A stretch of 64,000 nucleotides of DNA from Panulirus ornatus (GCF_036320965.1 NC_092231.1:25505894-25569893); one strand, 5' to 3'. Positions 22,140 to 34,303 are shown, counted from the first letter of the stretch. Notes: a model not told the origin generated them from the sequence alone. Program-made: numbers and translations.

Positions 22140-23700
22140 CCAATTTGTACAGTACGGGGAGGGAGTTTTAAACTTGTGCGGCCCTATCTCTTGTCCACTC
22201 TTTGCTATCAAGTCGTGCTTAAACTTCTGTAAGCTGTCCATGTTTACGTGGTTCTCATTCACTTTATTCCATTCGTCCACCTTTCGTATAGTGCACAAGT
22301 ATTTCGTTACATTCCTTTTTTGTAAGTTTCTTGCTTGGTTCCATGTTCTGTCATCTGTTTGGCCCGTCCGTACATCTTTCGATGAACTTGTTTACTGCTT
22401 TCCTTATTAGTCTGGTTTAAAAACTTTAAGGTTGTGATCAGGTCACTTCTCACTCTTCCCTCTTCCGTGATGGACATTTTTAAGGCTTCTAGGCTTTTCC
22501 AGTTACTCATTTCTGAATTGTTATACCATCTTTGTTGCTATCCTCTGGACCTTGTCTTTTAGTTATTTGTACGTCTTTACGCACGGTGAAGAAACTTTAG
22601 AAGCATAGTTTAGTTTTGGCCTTTCAGTGGATGTGAACAACTTGCTGAAAATTCCCTTCCCCATTTACTTTAAAGTTATGCTCATACTTGCCAGAAGACA
22701 GTCTCCTTTGCTTGTCTCCTTATAGGCAGATGCTAAGAACGATGTCAACTTCCAAATCCCTTTCAAACGCAGATTGCTGGTGCTTATTCATTGTTAGATC
22801 ATATTCTTTTTGAGGCATTATTTCCTTGTGTTCTATGCTCTTACCTTACATTTACTTGGAATTAATTTCGTCCGTCATGTATAAGACCAACTTTGGAGGT
22901 TTCTTAGGTCCCCTTGTAAGTCGATGCAATCCTCCTCAACTTTCTCGTGACCTCAGCGTCATCTGCAAACATGTCATGTCGCGTAGATCCAGAGGAGCAG
23001 AACCTTGCGGCACCACAGTGGTGACCTCGAGCCATTTCGAGAAGGTTCCTCAATCGTACGTCCTTTGTACTCTTCCATCTGAATAACCTGTTCATGGAAG
23101 GAATCTCCCCTTTTCATTTCTGCCTTGTGATACAGCTTCTTAATTGGCCTCCCACGCGGTATAGTATCATATGCTTCCTGCCTGTCCAGACATACAAATA
23201 GTCCACCAGCCATCTCATTTCAGACAGAGCTCACTCTCTCGTAGAAATACATGACCTCTTCCAAAAACCACGTCGTCTCTCACGTAGGTTATTTTTCCTT
23301 TGCATGATGTCATCCAGTTTCTTTCTAAGTATCTTTTCCAGTTGCCTTAGAGACAGACACTCGTCAGGGAGCCCGGTCTGTAGTTCAGTGCATCTTACCC
23401 AATCTCCCGTCGTATAGATAGGAGTGACATTTGCCTTCTTCCACTCCCATGGCACTTTGCCTTTCTCCAGTGACATTTTGAACAGTATATCTGCCCACAT
23501 CATCAGCACATCTGGTGAGGTTCCATCATGACCATGAACCTTCTAAATTTCAAGACGCTTGAGTATTCTGATGATATATTTTCTCTATCTCCAGTGTTTT
23601 CTAAGACCTCCTCCCCATTCCATATCATGGATGTTGGGGCTCAAGTGCCCACACTGTTGTTTTCTAAGGTTTTTATTCCTCCTTTTTCTATCTTGTTATA
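22140..23700 (-). pseudogene. CR1/L2/Jockey-group LINE reverse transcriptase relic
   Basis: Reading the minus strand from about 23700: SLEKGKVPWEWKKANVTPIY (RT entry, 23470-23410), then LEKILRKKLDDI, then RQEAYDTIPRG (decayed motif A, about 23190), then FADDAEVTRKL (motif C, about 22970). A C-terminal stretch follows containing LKMSITEEGRVRSDLITTLK near 22450, and the 3' end reads toward 22140. Frames change several times and stops interrupt, so it is dead. The 3' boundary matches the words seen at 36098 (GTACAGTACGGGGAGGGAG against a diverged copy). Clade choice is from remembered RT motifs. Confidence 0.75.
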
Positions 23701-23716
23701 CTTGTTTCTTGCTCTC

Positions 23717-23724
<8 letters not shown>

Positions 23725-23792
<68 letters not shown>
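23725..23792. repeat. (TG)n microsatellite
   Basis: About 33 TG units. Confidence 0.98.
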
Positions 23793-23794
<2 letters not shown>

Positions 23795-24006
23795 CTGTTT
23801 TTTCGATCATTTCTTATATATACGTATATTTTTTTTCATTCACTCATTAACGTAAATATGTAAGATTTGCTGTCGTGAAATCCTTTCTACAGTGCATCAC
23901 TGGAAATCGTTTTCCAATAAGTTGGAAACACCCGCAGTTCCCAAGAGTGTCCTATAAATAATTTATCTGATAATTTCGTTCACAGAAGTATATGGATGGA
24001 ACATTT

Positions 24007-24009
<3 letters not shown>

Positions 24010-24082
<73 letters not shown>
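24010..24082. repeat. (TA)n microsatellite
   Basis: About 36 TA units adjoining the 3' end of a minus-strand RTE fragment. Confidence 0.98.
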
Positions 24083-24085
<3 letters not shown>

Positions 24086-24622
24086 AAACAGACGAAAGAA
24101 TGGCCCAACCCATCCACATACACATGTATATAGATAAACGCCCACACGCGCACATATACATAACTATACATTTCAACGTATACATACATATACATACACA
24201 GACAAGTACATATAAACACATAAACATATTCTTACATGCTACCTTCATCCATTCCGCCGCCACACATGAAATGACACCCCTCTCCCCCCGCGTGCGCGCG
24301 AGATAGCTCTAGGAAAAGACAACAAAGGCCACATTCGTTCACACTCAGTCTCTAGCTGTCATGTGTAATGCACCAGAACCACAGCTCCCTTTCCACATCC
24401 AGGCCCCACAAAACTTTCCATGGTTTACCCCAGACGCTTCACATGCCTTGGTTCAAACCATTGACAGCACGTCGACCCGGGTATACCACATCGTTCCAAT
24501 TCACTCTATTTCTTAGACGCCTTTCACCCTCCTGTTTGTTAAGGCCCCGATCGCTCAAAATATTTTTCACTCCATCCATCCACCTCCAATTTACATCGTG
24601 CCATTCTAGTCCCTTCCATCTT
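24080..24622 (-). mobile_element. RTE 3'-end fragment, minus strand
   Basis: Reverse complement of the older RTE subfamily. It starts in the terminal stem (GGAAACAGACGAAAGAATGG), continues through the long UTR, CACTCAGTCTCTAGCTGTCA and GACAGCACGTCGACCCGGGT, and reaches the ORF C-terminus (TTTTTCACTCCATCC). It is 5'-truncated at about 24622. The loop half of the terminal hairpin is missing at the TA junction. Confidence 0.9.
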
Positions 24623-24699
24623 TATGAAGCTACTGCAGCACTCGAGAAGCTGGACACGTCCACCGGTCGAGACATAGGTCACAAAGTGACGTGATGTCT

Positions 24700-25330
24700 G
24701 TGTGCCTCTGTGTAGAAAAGGTAGACAAGAGACTGGGACTCGTGCTTGTCTGGGGAGTGTAGTATCTGATGAGTGGGTATGTGTTGGGTTGGAGGTTATG
24801 ATTGAGTTGGAAGGTTTAATGCTTGTCGGGTATTTTCAGTATGTTTATGTTTTATGTTTTGCCAGTGGTATACTTTTTAGAGGAGTTGGGAGAAGGTGAG
24901 AATCTGTGAGTAGAGGTTACTCAAGTGCGAGGCAGGGGTAAGCTTTTTATTTCTACTTGGAATAGTCAGTTAGCTATAGAGTGGTTTGGATGGGAGGAGA
25001 CTAGTGCTGGTGCATATGATTTAAGTGTCGAGCATGTTGGGGTGGGACTGTAGTGGAAGGATCCCTGTTTCATTGTGAAGGTGTTGAATGTCGTGGCAGG
25101 AAGGTGTGCAGTGATTGCTGTTCTACATGCACTGTTTTGTGTATGTGGTCTGCAGCTTTGTTGTAATTGCTCTTCAGGGGTGAAGCGGGGGTGCAAGACC
25201 AGGCGGGTGAGGCGTGGTTTAAAGTGGAGCGGATGAATTGTGTCCCGGTGATGATGACAGATTGTTTTCCACGTCCAGAACTAGTACTCGCCCGCTCGTA
25301 CTCTGAGGTCATTTACTGTGTGTGGTGGTT
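24700..25330 (-). pseudogene. Jockey-like RT C-terminal relic
   Basis: The minus strand gives FIRSTLNHASPAW (about 25230) and QNSACRTAITAHL (about 25135). These match in order the thumb/C-terminal region of Jockey-like ORF2 proteins (typically LNYAAPVW ... QNxALRxATG). Stops and frame shifts are present. It is the same broad family as the relic at 4870-7845. Confidence 0.65.
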
Positions 25331-25363
25331 TCGTGTTAATGTATGGATGTGGGGAGTGAGCGT

Positions 25364-25422
<59 letters not shown>

Positions 25423-25425
25423 TGT

Positions 25426-25486
<61 letters not shown>

Positions 25487-25487
25487 T
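25364..25487. repeat. (TG)n microsatellite
   Basis: TG tract with GTGGTG interruptions near 25415 and 25427. Confidence 0.97.
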
Positions 25488-25601
25488 ATGTGATTCCTGG
25501 AATAGTTGGTATTTTGTTCAGTGACTGCACGAGTTAATTAGAGGGTGTGAGCTTGATTCATGCCTGTCTTGCGTTAAAAGAGGAAATGAAGACTTCTATG
25601 G

Positions 25602-25603
<2 letters not shown>

Positions 25604-25667
<64 letters not shown>
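25604..25667. repeat. (TA)n microsatellite
   Basis: About 32 TA units on the 3' side of a minus-strand short element. Confidence 0.98.
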
Positions 25668-25670
<3 letters not shown>

Positions 25671-25784
25671 ATTTTTTTTTCATACTGTTCGCCATTTCTC
25701 GCGTTAGCGAGGGAGCGTTAAGAACAGAGGACTGAGCCTTTGAGGGAAATCCTCACTTGGCCCCCTTCTCTGTTCCTTCTTTTG

Positions 25785-25786
<2 letters not shown>
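25671..25786 (-). mobile_element. Short RTE-derived element, 5'-truncated
   Basis: Reverse complement: T-run, GCCATTTCTCGCGTTAGCGA, GTTAAGAACAGAGGACTGAG, then CTTGGCCCCCTTCTCTGTTC, stopping at TTCTTTTGGA. The shared head is missing and is replaced by (TA)n. Confidence 0.9.

Positions 25787-25859
<73 letters not shown>
25787..25859. repeat. (TA)n microsatellite
   Basis: About 36 TA units on the 5' side of the short element. Confidence 0.98.
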
Positions 25860-25860
<1 letters not shown>

Positions 25861-26199
25861 CCTGCTCAGACAACCTGTAAGCAAGTAGATAGTCATTTCG
25901 CGTCGAGCACTTCCCCTCCCCCACCTTATTTTGTTCGTCCTTTTCCTTGATCATGTTTTAAATAAAGTCATCCTGTTTAAAATGCAATTTTATGGCGTCG
26001 GTGTTGAGTTTCGTCGTCTCATTCAGAATGCATAGGTTTGGGACTGTAGGTAAGTTGGTGTCGTTAATATGCTAATTGTGGTAGGTGGGGGGAAGAGAAG
26101 AGGGGGGGTGGGGAGGTTTAGGGAGGGGATGAGATCGGTCGATGGGGGTAGGAGAGGGGGTGAATACACAAAGAGGAATAATTAGAGGGTCTTAGGTTT

Positions 26200-26480
26200 T
26201 TTTATTAGGGTGGGATGAGGGGGGGGGGGTTCCCCTAATAGGGTTTTAGGGGTTTAGAGGCCCACTAGTATGGCCTTGGAGGGCTTTGACCCCTATTAAC
26301 ATGTCCTTAGATTTAGGGCTTCATTAGTGGTGCCTTGGAATTTTTTAGCCTTCGCTGTTAGAGACGAAGGGTTCCGGTCTTCACTGTTAGAGCCTTAAGT
26401 TTCAAGGCTCCTTCACTACGGCCTTAGGGCTGTGGGTTCCAGTAATGGAGCCTTGTGCTAGTATTGGCCTTCACTGTTTA
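26200..26480. repeat. Degenerate minisatellite, period ~35-45 bp
   Basis: Recurring GGGCTTCACTGTTAGAGCCTT-like words (TTCACTGTTAGAGCCTTAAG, CTTCACTACGGCCTTAGGGC). Units are too diverged to count. Confidence 0.55.
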
Positions 26481-26820
26481 TGGTTCTCATGGTTGAGGTT
26501 TCCTTCGCTAGCACCAGCACTGAGTAGTCTAGGATTCACTACTAATACTGATGGTAGTTTGTAGACTCTTAAATTTCCAATGTTAATTAGAGATCCAGTG
26601 ATTCAACCATTGGTAATTAGGGCGCTGCTAATGAGGCCATAATTGCATTCAAGACTCTCACATTGTACTCAGTGCGAGATAAGGTTTAACTATCAAAGTC
26701 TGTGATAATTACAGCTCTTCTGTTAATTAATGAGGGGTTGGTTAACATTAGCTATTGATAATTAAGGCTCTGTTATTTTTGTATTTGATTATTAGGACTG
26801 CATCATAGTAGATAGGAGTC

Positions 26821-26985
26821 ACTTGGAAAGTCAGATATCAGAAGACCTGAAGGTCTGTGACGAGATTATTTGCTGGAGGATAATACATTGGAAAGCCAGA
26901 TAACAGAAGACCTGATGGTTTAAGACGAGGTTATCTGCTGGAGGACAGAACATGGGAAAGCCAGGTAACAGACCAGATGGTCTTA
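26821..26985 (+). repeat. 65-bp satellite, locus 2 (~2.5 units)
   Basis: CTGGAGGATAATACATTGGA at 26872 and CTGGAGGACAGAACATGGGA at 26938, 66 bp apart. Same repeat and orientation as 8975-9190. Confidence 0.85.
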
Positions 26986-26989
26986 GTCT

Positions 26990-28000
26990 TAGGTTAGTAT
27001 TAATGACCTTCAAGACTCTTGAAGGACAGTAAGAGCTCCCTATATTCTAAGTCTTTATTAACGGAGGCAGGTTGCCGGTGTGGGGCAAATAACGCGTCCT
27101 CTACGGTGAAATATGAAGGACTGAGATCCAGAGAGCGAGTCTTGTTCAACGTCCCAAAGTTCTGTGGGGATGTTGTGTTTTTTCCTCTCTTGAGAGACCT
27201 CAAGTCGTGGTCTGGAGGAACTTTTGCCTTTACATCCGTGTATGTTTTTCGTTTAGTGTCTTAACTTCTTTATGTAATGTGTTAATAAATGCTGCTGTTG
27301 ATGTTTGTGTGGGCACAGCTGGTTCAGATTGCCCGTCGTCCGTCCAGTGCTGTGGTCTTTCCAAAGATTATTAAAATGTAATTTGCGTCTCCGAGTGAGA
27401 ACTTGGGTCATGCAATATATTCATAGCTAATGGTACGTCTGAAATGTACTAACGCAGCGCTAATAGCCAATTCATTAAGTTTAATATCACTAGTTTATTG
27501 TCAAGCGCAGTTACCGCCCAAAAGGCTGCTAATAACTCGTTTAGAAGTCGCTAGCATGGGTGTACTGCTAGTTAGGAGGCGTTAGTGAGTTGATGGCCGC
27601 TCGTTACCATTCCTTCAGACAGTCTTGCAGGACGCGGGGTCTGGGAAGGCTTGAGGTTTGGCAGTGCGCGCGGGCAAGGGGTCCGGCGGAGCAGGGAGGA
27701 AGCTAGCGGGGGTACGGTAGTAGTGGGGTAACCACGGGTGCGAGTTTAGAATCCCTCTTCCTTGATGAGGTTCAGGGGTCCAGCCTCAGACTACCTCACC
27801 ACCTGCGAGCCATGAGGTCCAGACTTTCTTTCAGTCGCTAGTCTTTTGCCAAGTTAGATAAAGTCTCCAATTTAAACCTATCAATTATTATTATTTTTTC
27901 TAGGAGTCTGTTTTCTCTGTGTTGTCCAGGATGTGAGACTTCCTCTGTCGTTTCATCTCTTGTTTTACTGTGTCTCATCTTTTGTAAATCTTTCAAGGTT
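26990..28000. other. No recognised gene; unassigned sequence
   Basis: Overlapping frames of 67-81 residues near 27000-27264 have balanced composition but no recognisable domain. The rest shows nothing I can assign. Confidence 0.4.
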
Positions 28001-28009
28001 TGGCTTCGA

Positions 28010-28600
28010 TGGCGATTTCTGTCAGTGACTGAAGCCTTTGACTTTTAAGATTGTAACATTTGACTTCTGTGTATATTTGGAGCTTTTGTCTGTTACTGGA
28101 ACCTTTAGCTTCTTTCTGTGACAGGAGTAACAACGTGTGTCTGTGACTGGAGACTTTGACTTCTGACTGTATCTAGAGAATCTGAAGCCTTTAACTTCTC
28201 TCTGTGACTGGGAACTTTGGCTTTTGTCTGTATTCGAAGCCTTTGACTTCTGTCTATGACTTTTGTCTACGTGTGGTGCCTTTGACCAGTCTGGAGCATT
28301 AGATTTCTACCTGGGATGTGACTGGAGCTGTTGATTTCCGACTCAGACAAGAAACTCTTGACTTCGGACCAGTAGTGGAACCTTTGACGTACTTCTGGGA
28401 CTGACTCCCATCTAGGACTGGAACCTTTAACTTCCGTCAAGGAGTGGAGCTTTTGACTTTCGTGCGTCTAGGGCTAGTATCCATCTAGCAGTGGAACCTT
28501 TGACTTCTGTCTAGGGCTGACTTCCATGTAGGACTGGAACCTCTAACTTCCGTACAGGACTGGAAGCTGTATCTTCCGTACAGGACTGGAGCCTTTGATG
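28010..28600. repeat. Degenerate minisatellite, period ~30 bp
   Basis: Variants of CTGTGACTGGAGCCTTTGAC and TTGACTTCTGTC recur throughout. This is an old, heavily mutated array. Confidence 0.65.
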
Positions 28601-28609
28601 TGGTTAAGA

Positions 28610-29450
28610 GAAAGGAGAGCACTACCACAGGGTGACGAGCACCCCCCTCGCCGGAGGTGTTACACTTCACCTTAATATCAGGGACTTTTGGGTTAGAAGA
28701 TCCTAGCTTTAAGGATTGGGAATCCTTCCTGCGTAGGGTCTGTTCTTCATCCTGTACCTCCGCCTATGTCATCTGTATTATTTTCTCACAGTCGATCTGT
28801 CCCACATTTCTGTATTCCGCCTGTCCATGTGTGGTGTTTTAACTTAGGCTCGACTTCTTCCTCTTTTACGTCATTATTATCATCTCTCCATTCCTCTACC
28901 AGGATCCTCATGTTTGCATGTTCTTTTATCTGTTTTCTTTGCCTATCGCCATCAATTCTATTTTTCTTAACCTTTTCCGCTCTACTAGTTTTCTGTCCTT
29001 TCTTCTTCCTTGTCCCTCCTGATGCTGCTGCTGCTGCCGCCGCCGCTCCTCCTCCTCCTCCTCCTCCTTGTTTGCCAGCCCCTGGCTGCTCTAAGAGTAT
29101 AGTAGGATTCTTGGGCCGAGAATTTCTCCATAATCATATTATGGTGTCTCCTCTCTTCTCCAAAATTTCACTCACTTTCACTTTCTTCCTCTAAAACTAG
29201 ATTTGTTTGTAAAGTATTTTTTTAAGATGATTTTATAGGTTCTCCTAACTTAGGCATCTATCCGTAAATCCCTTTTATTGACTCTGTTCTGCATGTAGTT
29301 CTCATAGATTTTTTATTGTTTTCTTTTTGTTGTCGTTCTTTCTTCGCTGTATTTTTGTCCCTTTGATTTTTCTTTTGTATGTACTTTGATTATTTTGGAA
29401 CTGTTCCAGAAGAGGAATATTCACTCAGATGACACGGTCAGAGAAACTGA
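28610..29450. other. No recognised gene; unassigned sequence
   Basis: Contains a short GCTGCTGCTGCTGCCGCC / CTCCTC trinucleotide stretch near 29022-29070. The 142-residue plus-strand frame across it (28766-29194) is hydrophobic and low in complexity, with no domain I recognise. Confidence 0.4.
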
Positions 29451-29452
<2 letters not shown>

Positions 29453-29505
<53 letters not shown>

Positions 29506-29518
29506 CATTATTATTATT
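29453..29518. repeat. (ATT)n microsatellite
   Basis: About 22 units with one ATC interruption. Confidence 0.98.
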
Positions 29519-29576
29519 TCTACACTTTCCTATTTTTAAGCCTTTTTATGGGTTTGTTAAGCCTTCAAAGGATAGT

Positions 29577-30343
29577 ATAGATCAGTTGTCCCCAATCTTT
29601 CTCAGCCCAGCGCCCCTTCTCGAAGAAACAAAAATGGCTGATTCCCCCATAATAGAAATTCAGATAAAGTTTACATCAAGAATGCCATCTCTCGAGCACC
29701 CCTTCGTACTTCCCCTCAAAATAAGTGACGAACCTTTTACGCTCACACCCACACCCTCTTCCTCTCCCGGTGGTATTTGTGTCACCACCGCACAAGACTG
29801 GTCAGCTGGGACTCGTATAATGATGACTGCAGATGAAAACGAGGACCTCGCTGCGGCACAAGACTAGCGGCTCATGCGCTCGACGGCTGAGTTTTTGGTC
29901 TTCGCGAAAAATTTGGAAGCTCTCAAACCCTGCCTCTTCTCCAAGGCGATGACCTTCATGTAGTCATATCATTACAGGACTCCAGTCGTCAGCACACTGT
30001 AGATTTGCCAAAAAAATTTCAAATCTTTTAATATTTTTGTAATATCTTATGATTCACTTTGAAACAAGGCAGCAGAAACGCCTTAGGCCACCTGTCTGTT
30101 GATATATTGTTGCACTGAAGTCGTTGGTTGTTAAGCTGTTGTGTATGTGTCCTGGAAATCTATAATGATCCTTGAATGTTGTCATGTTTCTAAGTCAGTC
30201 ACCTTGAAATTTTCCCAGTGTCCCTTCCTGCGGCCTCCTAGTGTTTACACCCCCTCCCCCCTTCTCCAAGTTTTTAAAACGCCCACGATGGTTGGGGTGC
30301 GGGGTGTGCAGGGTGTACGGCCAGGTTAGGAACGGCTGATCTA
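29577..30343. mobile_element. hAT-like non-autonomous DNA transposon (candidate)
   Basis: The ends are imperfect inverted repeats: TAGATCAGTTGTCCCCAATC at the left, and at the right the reverse complement reads TAGATCAGCCGTTCCTAACC. The CAG-start and GTxCCxAAxCT pattern resembles hAT-superfamily termini. The ~765-bp interior has no transposase. An 88-residue frame continues from the flanking sequence but matches nothing I know. An 8-bp target duplication is not intact, so the superfamily is inferred from the termini. Confidence 0.6.
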
Positions 30344-30485
30344 ATGGTGGTTCAGGTACTAGGTATATACTATTTTAGGAATGAAAGTGGCAGACTTTAG
30401 TGTTGACAGTCTAATCCATTATCCCTCTCCTTTCTTATACCCAGTGCTTTACCCCTACTCCCCTGTGCTACATACATCTTTAACA

Positions 30486-30509
30486 CGCACACACACACAC
30501 ATACACACA

Positions 30510-30577
<68 letters not shown>

Positions 30578-30585
30578 AACACACA
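30486..30585. repeat. (CA)n microsatellite
   Basis: CA tract with CATACA interruptions at its start. Confidence 0.97.
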
Positions 30586-30664
30586 TTGAGTCTTCACCCT
30601 GATAGTGAATGAGGTATTTATGAAGTGGTTGGGGTTGAGGGAGACAGTCATTGATATTTAAGAG

Positions 30665-31050
30665 GCACTCATCATATGGTGAAGGGAGAGTGGGGGTAGC
30701 AGGTGATGGATGACATAGGAAGAGTGGTCGGATGACGGAGGATGAAAGAAGGTTGGTAGGGTGATGGAGGGTGAAGAAGGAGTGGTCGGGTGATGAAGGG
30801 TGGAATGGTTGGGTGATGAGGAAGATTGGTAGGGTGATGGAGGGTGGAAGGAGGAGTGGTCGTGTGATGGAGGGTGAAGGAAGAATTACAGGTGAAGAAC
30901 TGTGAAGGAAGGGTGGTGGGATGGTGGATGATGAAGGAAGGAGATGAAGGAAGAGTGCAAGGTGATGAAGGATGAGGGAAGAGCGGTATAGGGGATGAGG
31001 AAGGACCCAAAGAGGAAAGAAGGACAAGGAAGGTGTGGAGAATGAAAACT
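30665..31050. repeat. Degenerate GA/GT-rich minisatellite
   Basis: Repeated GGTCGGGTGATGAAGGGTGG and GGTGATGGAGGGTGAAG words at roughly 30-35 bp spacing. Minus-strand frames (SSPITLP-like) are translation of the repeat. Confidence 0.7.
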
Positions 31051-31125
31051 GCTGGGTGAAAGAAGGGACTGAAGAAGGGGGAATGAGGCAATGTTGAAGG
31101 AAGGTCATGAGGGCTCGTGGTATGG

Positions 31126-31128
<3 letters not shown>

Positions 31129-31205
<77 letters not shown>

Positions 31206-31253
31206 CAGTGCATCTAGGAGAGACATGAGTTTTGATACACGAGCTGGACTGAT

Positions 31254-31340
<87 letters not shown>
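31129..31340. repeat. (GA)n ... (TC)n inverted microsatellite pair
   Basis: GA tract 31129-31203, 51-base spacer, then TC tract 31255-31340. The arms are complementary, giving a potential ~75-bp hairpin stem. Confidence 0.97.
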
Positions 31341-31343
<3 letters not shown>

Positions 31344-31664
31344 AGGTTCACAGATATTACCCCCCCCCCCTCCCCAACATCAACAGAAGCTGTCGGTAGC
31401 ATATGGAATTACAGCTATGGCTCCCCGATATCACCCCGCTACGCTGCCGATGTATCTCCCTCTGGCCCCCGGGCTTGCCGATATCACTGCTGCCGATGTA
31501 TCTGTATCCCCGGGCTGTAGTCCTGTAATAGCTCGCGGGAGGAAACGGAATACATAAATCTTAGGGACTCGCGTTCCGCATTTGGCTAATGGGAGAAGGT
31601 CCTTTGAATTTTCCACCTTCCTCCTTTTTTTTTCCCTTCCTCGCTCGTTGGACGTAGAAAAATA

Positions 31665-31900
31665 AAACATTTCGTCCATTTTGGATGTAAAGACAGTTTT
31701 ATAAGAGTTTTTTTGGGAGAGAAAAAATGTAAACATTCTGTGTAGTTTAGATGTGAAGCCAGTTTTACGGAGTTCTGTACGTAAGAAGTTAGATATCTCG
31801 TCTACTTTGAGTGTAAAACCATTTTTATAGAGTATTGGAGGCAGGAAATGATACATATCGTCTGGTTGGAATGTAAAGCCACTTCTGGGCTGAAGATGAA
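31665..31900. repeat. Degenerate ~60-66-bp tandem repeat, ~4 units
   Basis: TTGGATGTAAAGACAGTTTT, TTAGATGTGAAGCCAGTTTT, TTGAGTGTAAAACCATTTTT and TTGGAATGTAAAGCCACTTC occur at about 31681, 31747, 31807 and 31866. Confidence 0.75.
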
Positions 31901-32890
31901 AATTTGTCGTCCACGCTAAAGGGTAATATAAGTTTATTGAACGTGTCTCTTCTATACTTGTCATATAACAGACTTCCAGCCCTTGTGTCGAAAACTTAAC
32001 TTGTAAATGAAAATGATAAATGTCTTCATTTACAGCTCTTTCGGCCTTTGCAATGAAAGCCAGACCGATGAAATATGTAAATATGAAAGTTGGTGATCTG
32101 GAGTAAAGTTGGTCTTCCTTCACTAGACACACCTGACGACCCGTTACGTTGTATCATACAAAAATCCTGGTTCAGGAAAAATTCAGGTGACAGGCAGGGG
32201 AGTTCTCCCAGCTTGCATAACCTTGGGTCTGTAGCCCTGGCTGAACTAACCGACCGACATTTTTCACTCTCTTTTTCTTTCAATCTTAAGCTTTTTTTTC
32301 AGCTTGAGCTGACTGTTCGTAACTCAAGCTTAACAGGAGTTGGTAACGACCACCCCACCTCCCCATACTTTGAATTTAGCTATACGACTCTTGAGGACGA
32401 CAGCACGACCCTTGGGTATGATGGTCTGGCCTATGACCTGATCCTCTTGGGGGTCAGGTCATTGTCAAACCATCATGCCCGAGGTTCGTAACCATCGGTG
32501 CTCAAGGTGGTTCATGTGATTAGATGCATCTCAGACCCAGTGGTTAAGAAGATGCATTGCAGTTATCACTGGTGATAGAAATGATGAGAGATAGAAGAAA
32601 AGAAATACAGTAAACATCTCTTGACGTATTTTAGGGTTTCTTACTTGCTTGTTGGTCAATGATGACGTCCTTAGCTGTACTCTTTGATTCATGTTTGTCA
32701 TCACATTAGAAAATATAACTTATCTTCGTGTGCGTTAGATGTCTTGGAATTCGTCACGTGGATAGCATAAAACTAATGATAAAGATATTCATCATCCGTA
32801 GATGAATTTTCGTCCTCCCTCATCGTGAGAGAAAGCTGGCATATATGACTCTCTTACTGTATAAGAATTGAGAGCATTCATAGATGTGTT
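31900..32890. other. No recognised gene; unassigned sequence
   Basis: A 133-residue plus-strand frame (32090-32491) has no motif I recognise. Nothing else is assignable. Confidence 0.4.
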
Positions 32891-33165
32891 TTGTTTTCTG
32901 AGAAGCCAACTGAAGCCACGGTTCATTGTCTTCTGAACTTTTGAATCATCGTTTAGTGAACCACTGACTCTCGAGGCTTCGATTCACAGTGGGAGTCTCG
33001 GATCACTGCCACATGATTCCCGAGCGACAGTGTCCAGTGGGTCGTTGAAGATCGTCGAATCAAAATTGACGCAATCAGAACCCGCTCTCGAAAAATAGAT
33101 TCGAACCAGATGCCCTGTGGGCTTCACAGTCGACTGTATTAGACGCCATTGGAAGACAGGAAGTG
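32890..33165 (-). mobile_element. tRNA-derived SINE (probable), minus strand
   Basis: On the minus strand, a tRNA-like head (CCAATGGCGTCTAATACAGT, then CGACTGTGAAGCCC) precedes a B box GGTTCGAATCT (complement of 33097-33107). The A-to-B spacing fits RNA polymerase III tRNA promoters. The downstream body, to about 32890, is inferred. It lacks a good acceptor stem, so it is not a tRNA gene. Confidence 0.5.
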
Positions 33166-33178
33166 CATACTTTAATAC

Positions 33179-33183
<5 letters not shown>

Positions 33184-33217
<34 letters not shown>

Positions 33218-33226
33218 GGGGGGGGT
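33184..33226. repeat. (TG)n and short G-run
   Basis: About 15 TG units followed by GCGGGGGGGGG. Confidence 0.95.
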
Positions 33227-33856
33227 TACCTGTAGCCTAGCAGTTGCAAGTTCTAGAGAAAAATAAAAGCCTTGTATTACAGTTGATGCATAGTTGTAAT
33301 TGCTTGGATCAGATCATTCGAAGGTTTGACAGTTTGAAGGCATTAAGACAGCTGGAATGAAGGTTGGTTGTGTGTGATATTTTGTAGGGCCTATCGATTA
33401 CCAGGATCGGTATGGCCGTCAACATCACGCCACACCCACTCGTCGAAATACCTCGGCCATCTTCTATAATTGTAGGAGTACGCGTTTAAATAGCATGTCT
33501 GGCCCTTGAGTGAAACTTTTTTTTTTTTTTTTTTAAGCCCTATAGGTTAGACCATACAGCGTGGAAGGCGCTGAGGCTTTTTCAGGGCGGGTATCCATAT
33601 AGCATAGAGGAGTGAAACTTACACAAAGGTGTTTCTGTGAAAAATCTCATCTTTCTGTTAACGTTTCAACCACAGAAGTCGAAGCATTTTACCTTCATAA
33701 TGAAAATACGAAGCTTTGGTAGGTTGATTATATGGGCTTTAGTCCTGTCATCCGTCAGGGTCCTTCACATCGTTAACAACAAGTTATGACACCAGTTAGG
33801 TAGTTCTGAACACCTTCGTATGTTTAAGATATTTTTAAAACCAGACGTGCTGTCAC

Positions 33857-33965
33857 TGCGCATGTACGACCCTTGTGAGGTGCTGCGCATGTACGACCCT
33901 TGTGAGGTGCTGCGCATGTACGACCCTTGTGAGGTGCTGCGCATGTACGACCCTTGTGAGGTGCA
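33857..33965. repeat. 27-bp minisatellite, 4 units
   Basis: GCGCATGTACGACCCTTGTG plus 7 bases, repeated exactly four times. The ACGACCCTTG word is shared with the 21-bp superfamily. Confidence 0.95.
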
Positions 33966-34024
33966 TTATGATGATTGGGTGGAGGTAAAGATGGGAAGAA
34001 ATTAACGACCCATGGTTATGAAGG

Positions 34025-34135
34025 CGTACACATCATACCTAAAGGTCGTGCCGTCGTGCTCAACTGCCGCACAGTCGTGCTTATGGGTCGGACCACCGTC
34101 GTGTTTGAGGGCTGTACTGTCGTGCGCAAGGAGTT
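34025..34135 (-). repeat. 21-bp superfamily, degenerate locus
   Basis: GGTCGTGCCGTCGTGCTCAA and later GTCGTGCTTATGGGTCGGAC are reverse-complement variants of the CCCTTGAGCACGACGGTACG unit found at 43503-43915. Confidence 0.7.
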
Positions 34136-34202
34136 TATGATTTCAAGTCACGTATCATACACGTCTCTGGTATGTAACCCTTTCTCTTGACTCTGCCGCT
34201 TG

Positions 34203-34303
<101 letters not shown>

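Noticed and set aside
28766..29194. 142-residue hydrophobic plus-strand ORF as a membrane protein
   Set aside because: CT-rich low-complexity sequence with an Ala/Pro run from trinucleotide repeats. Hydrophobicity follows from base composition.
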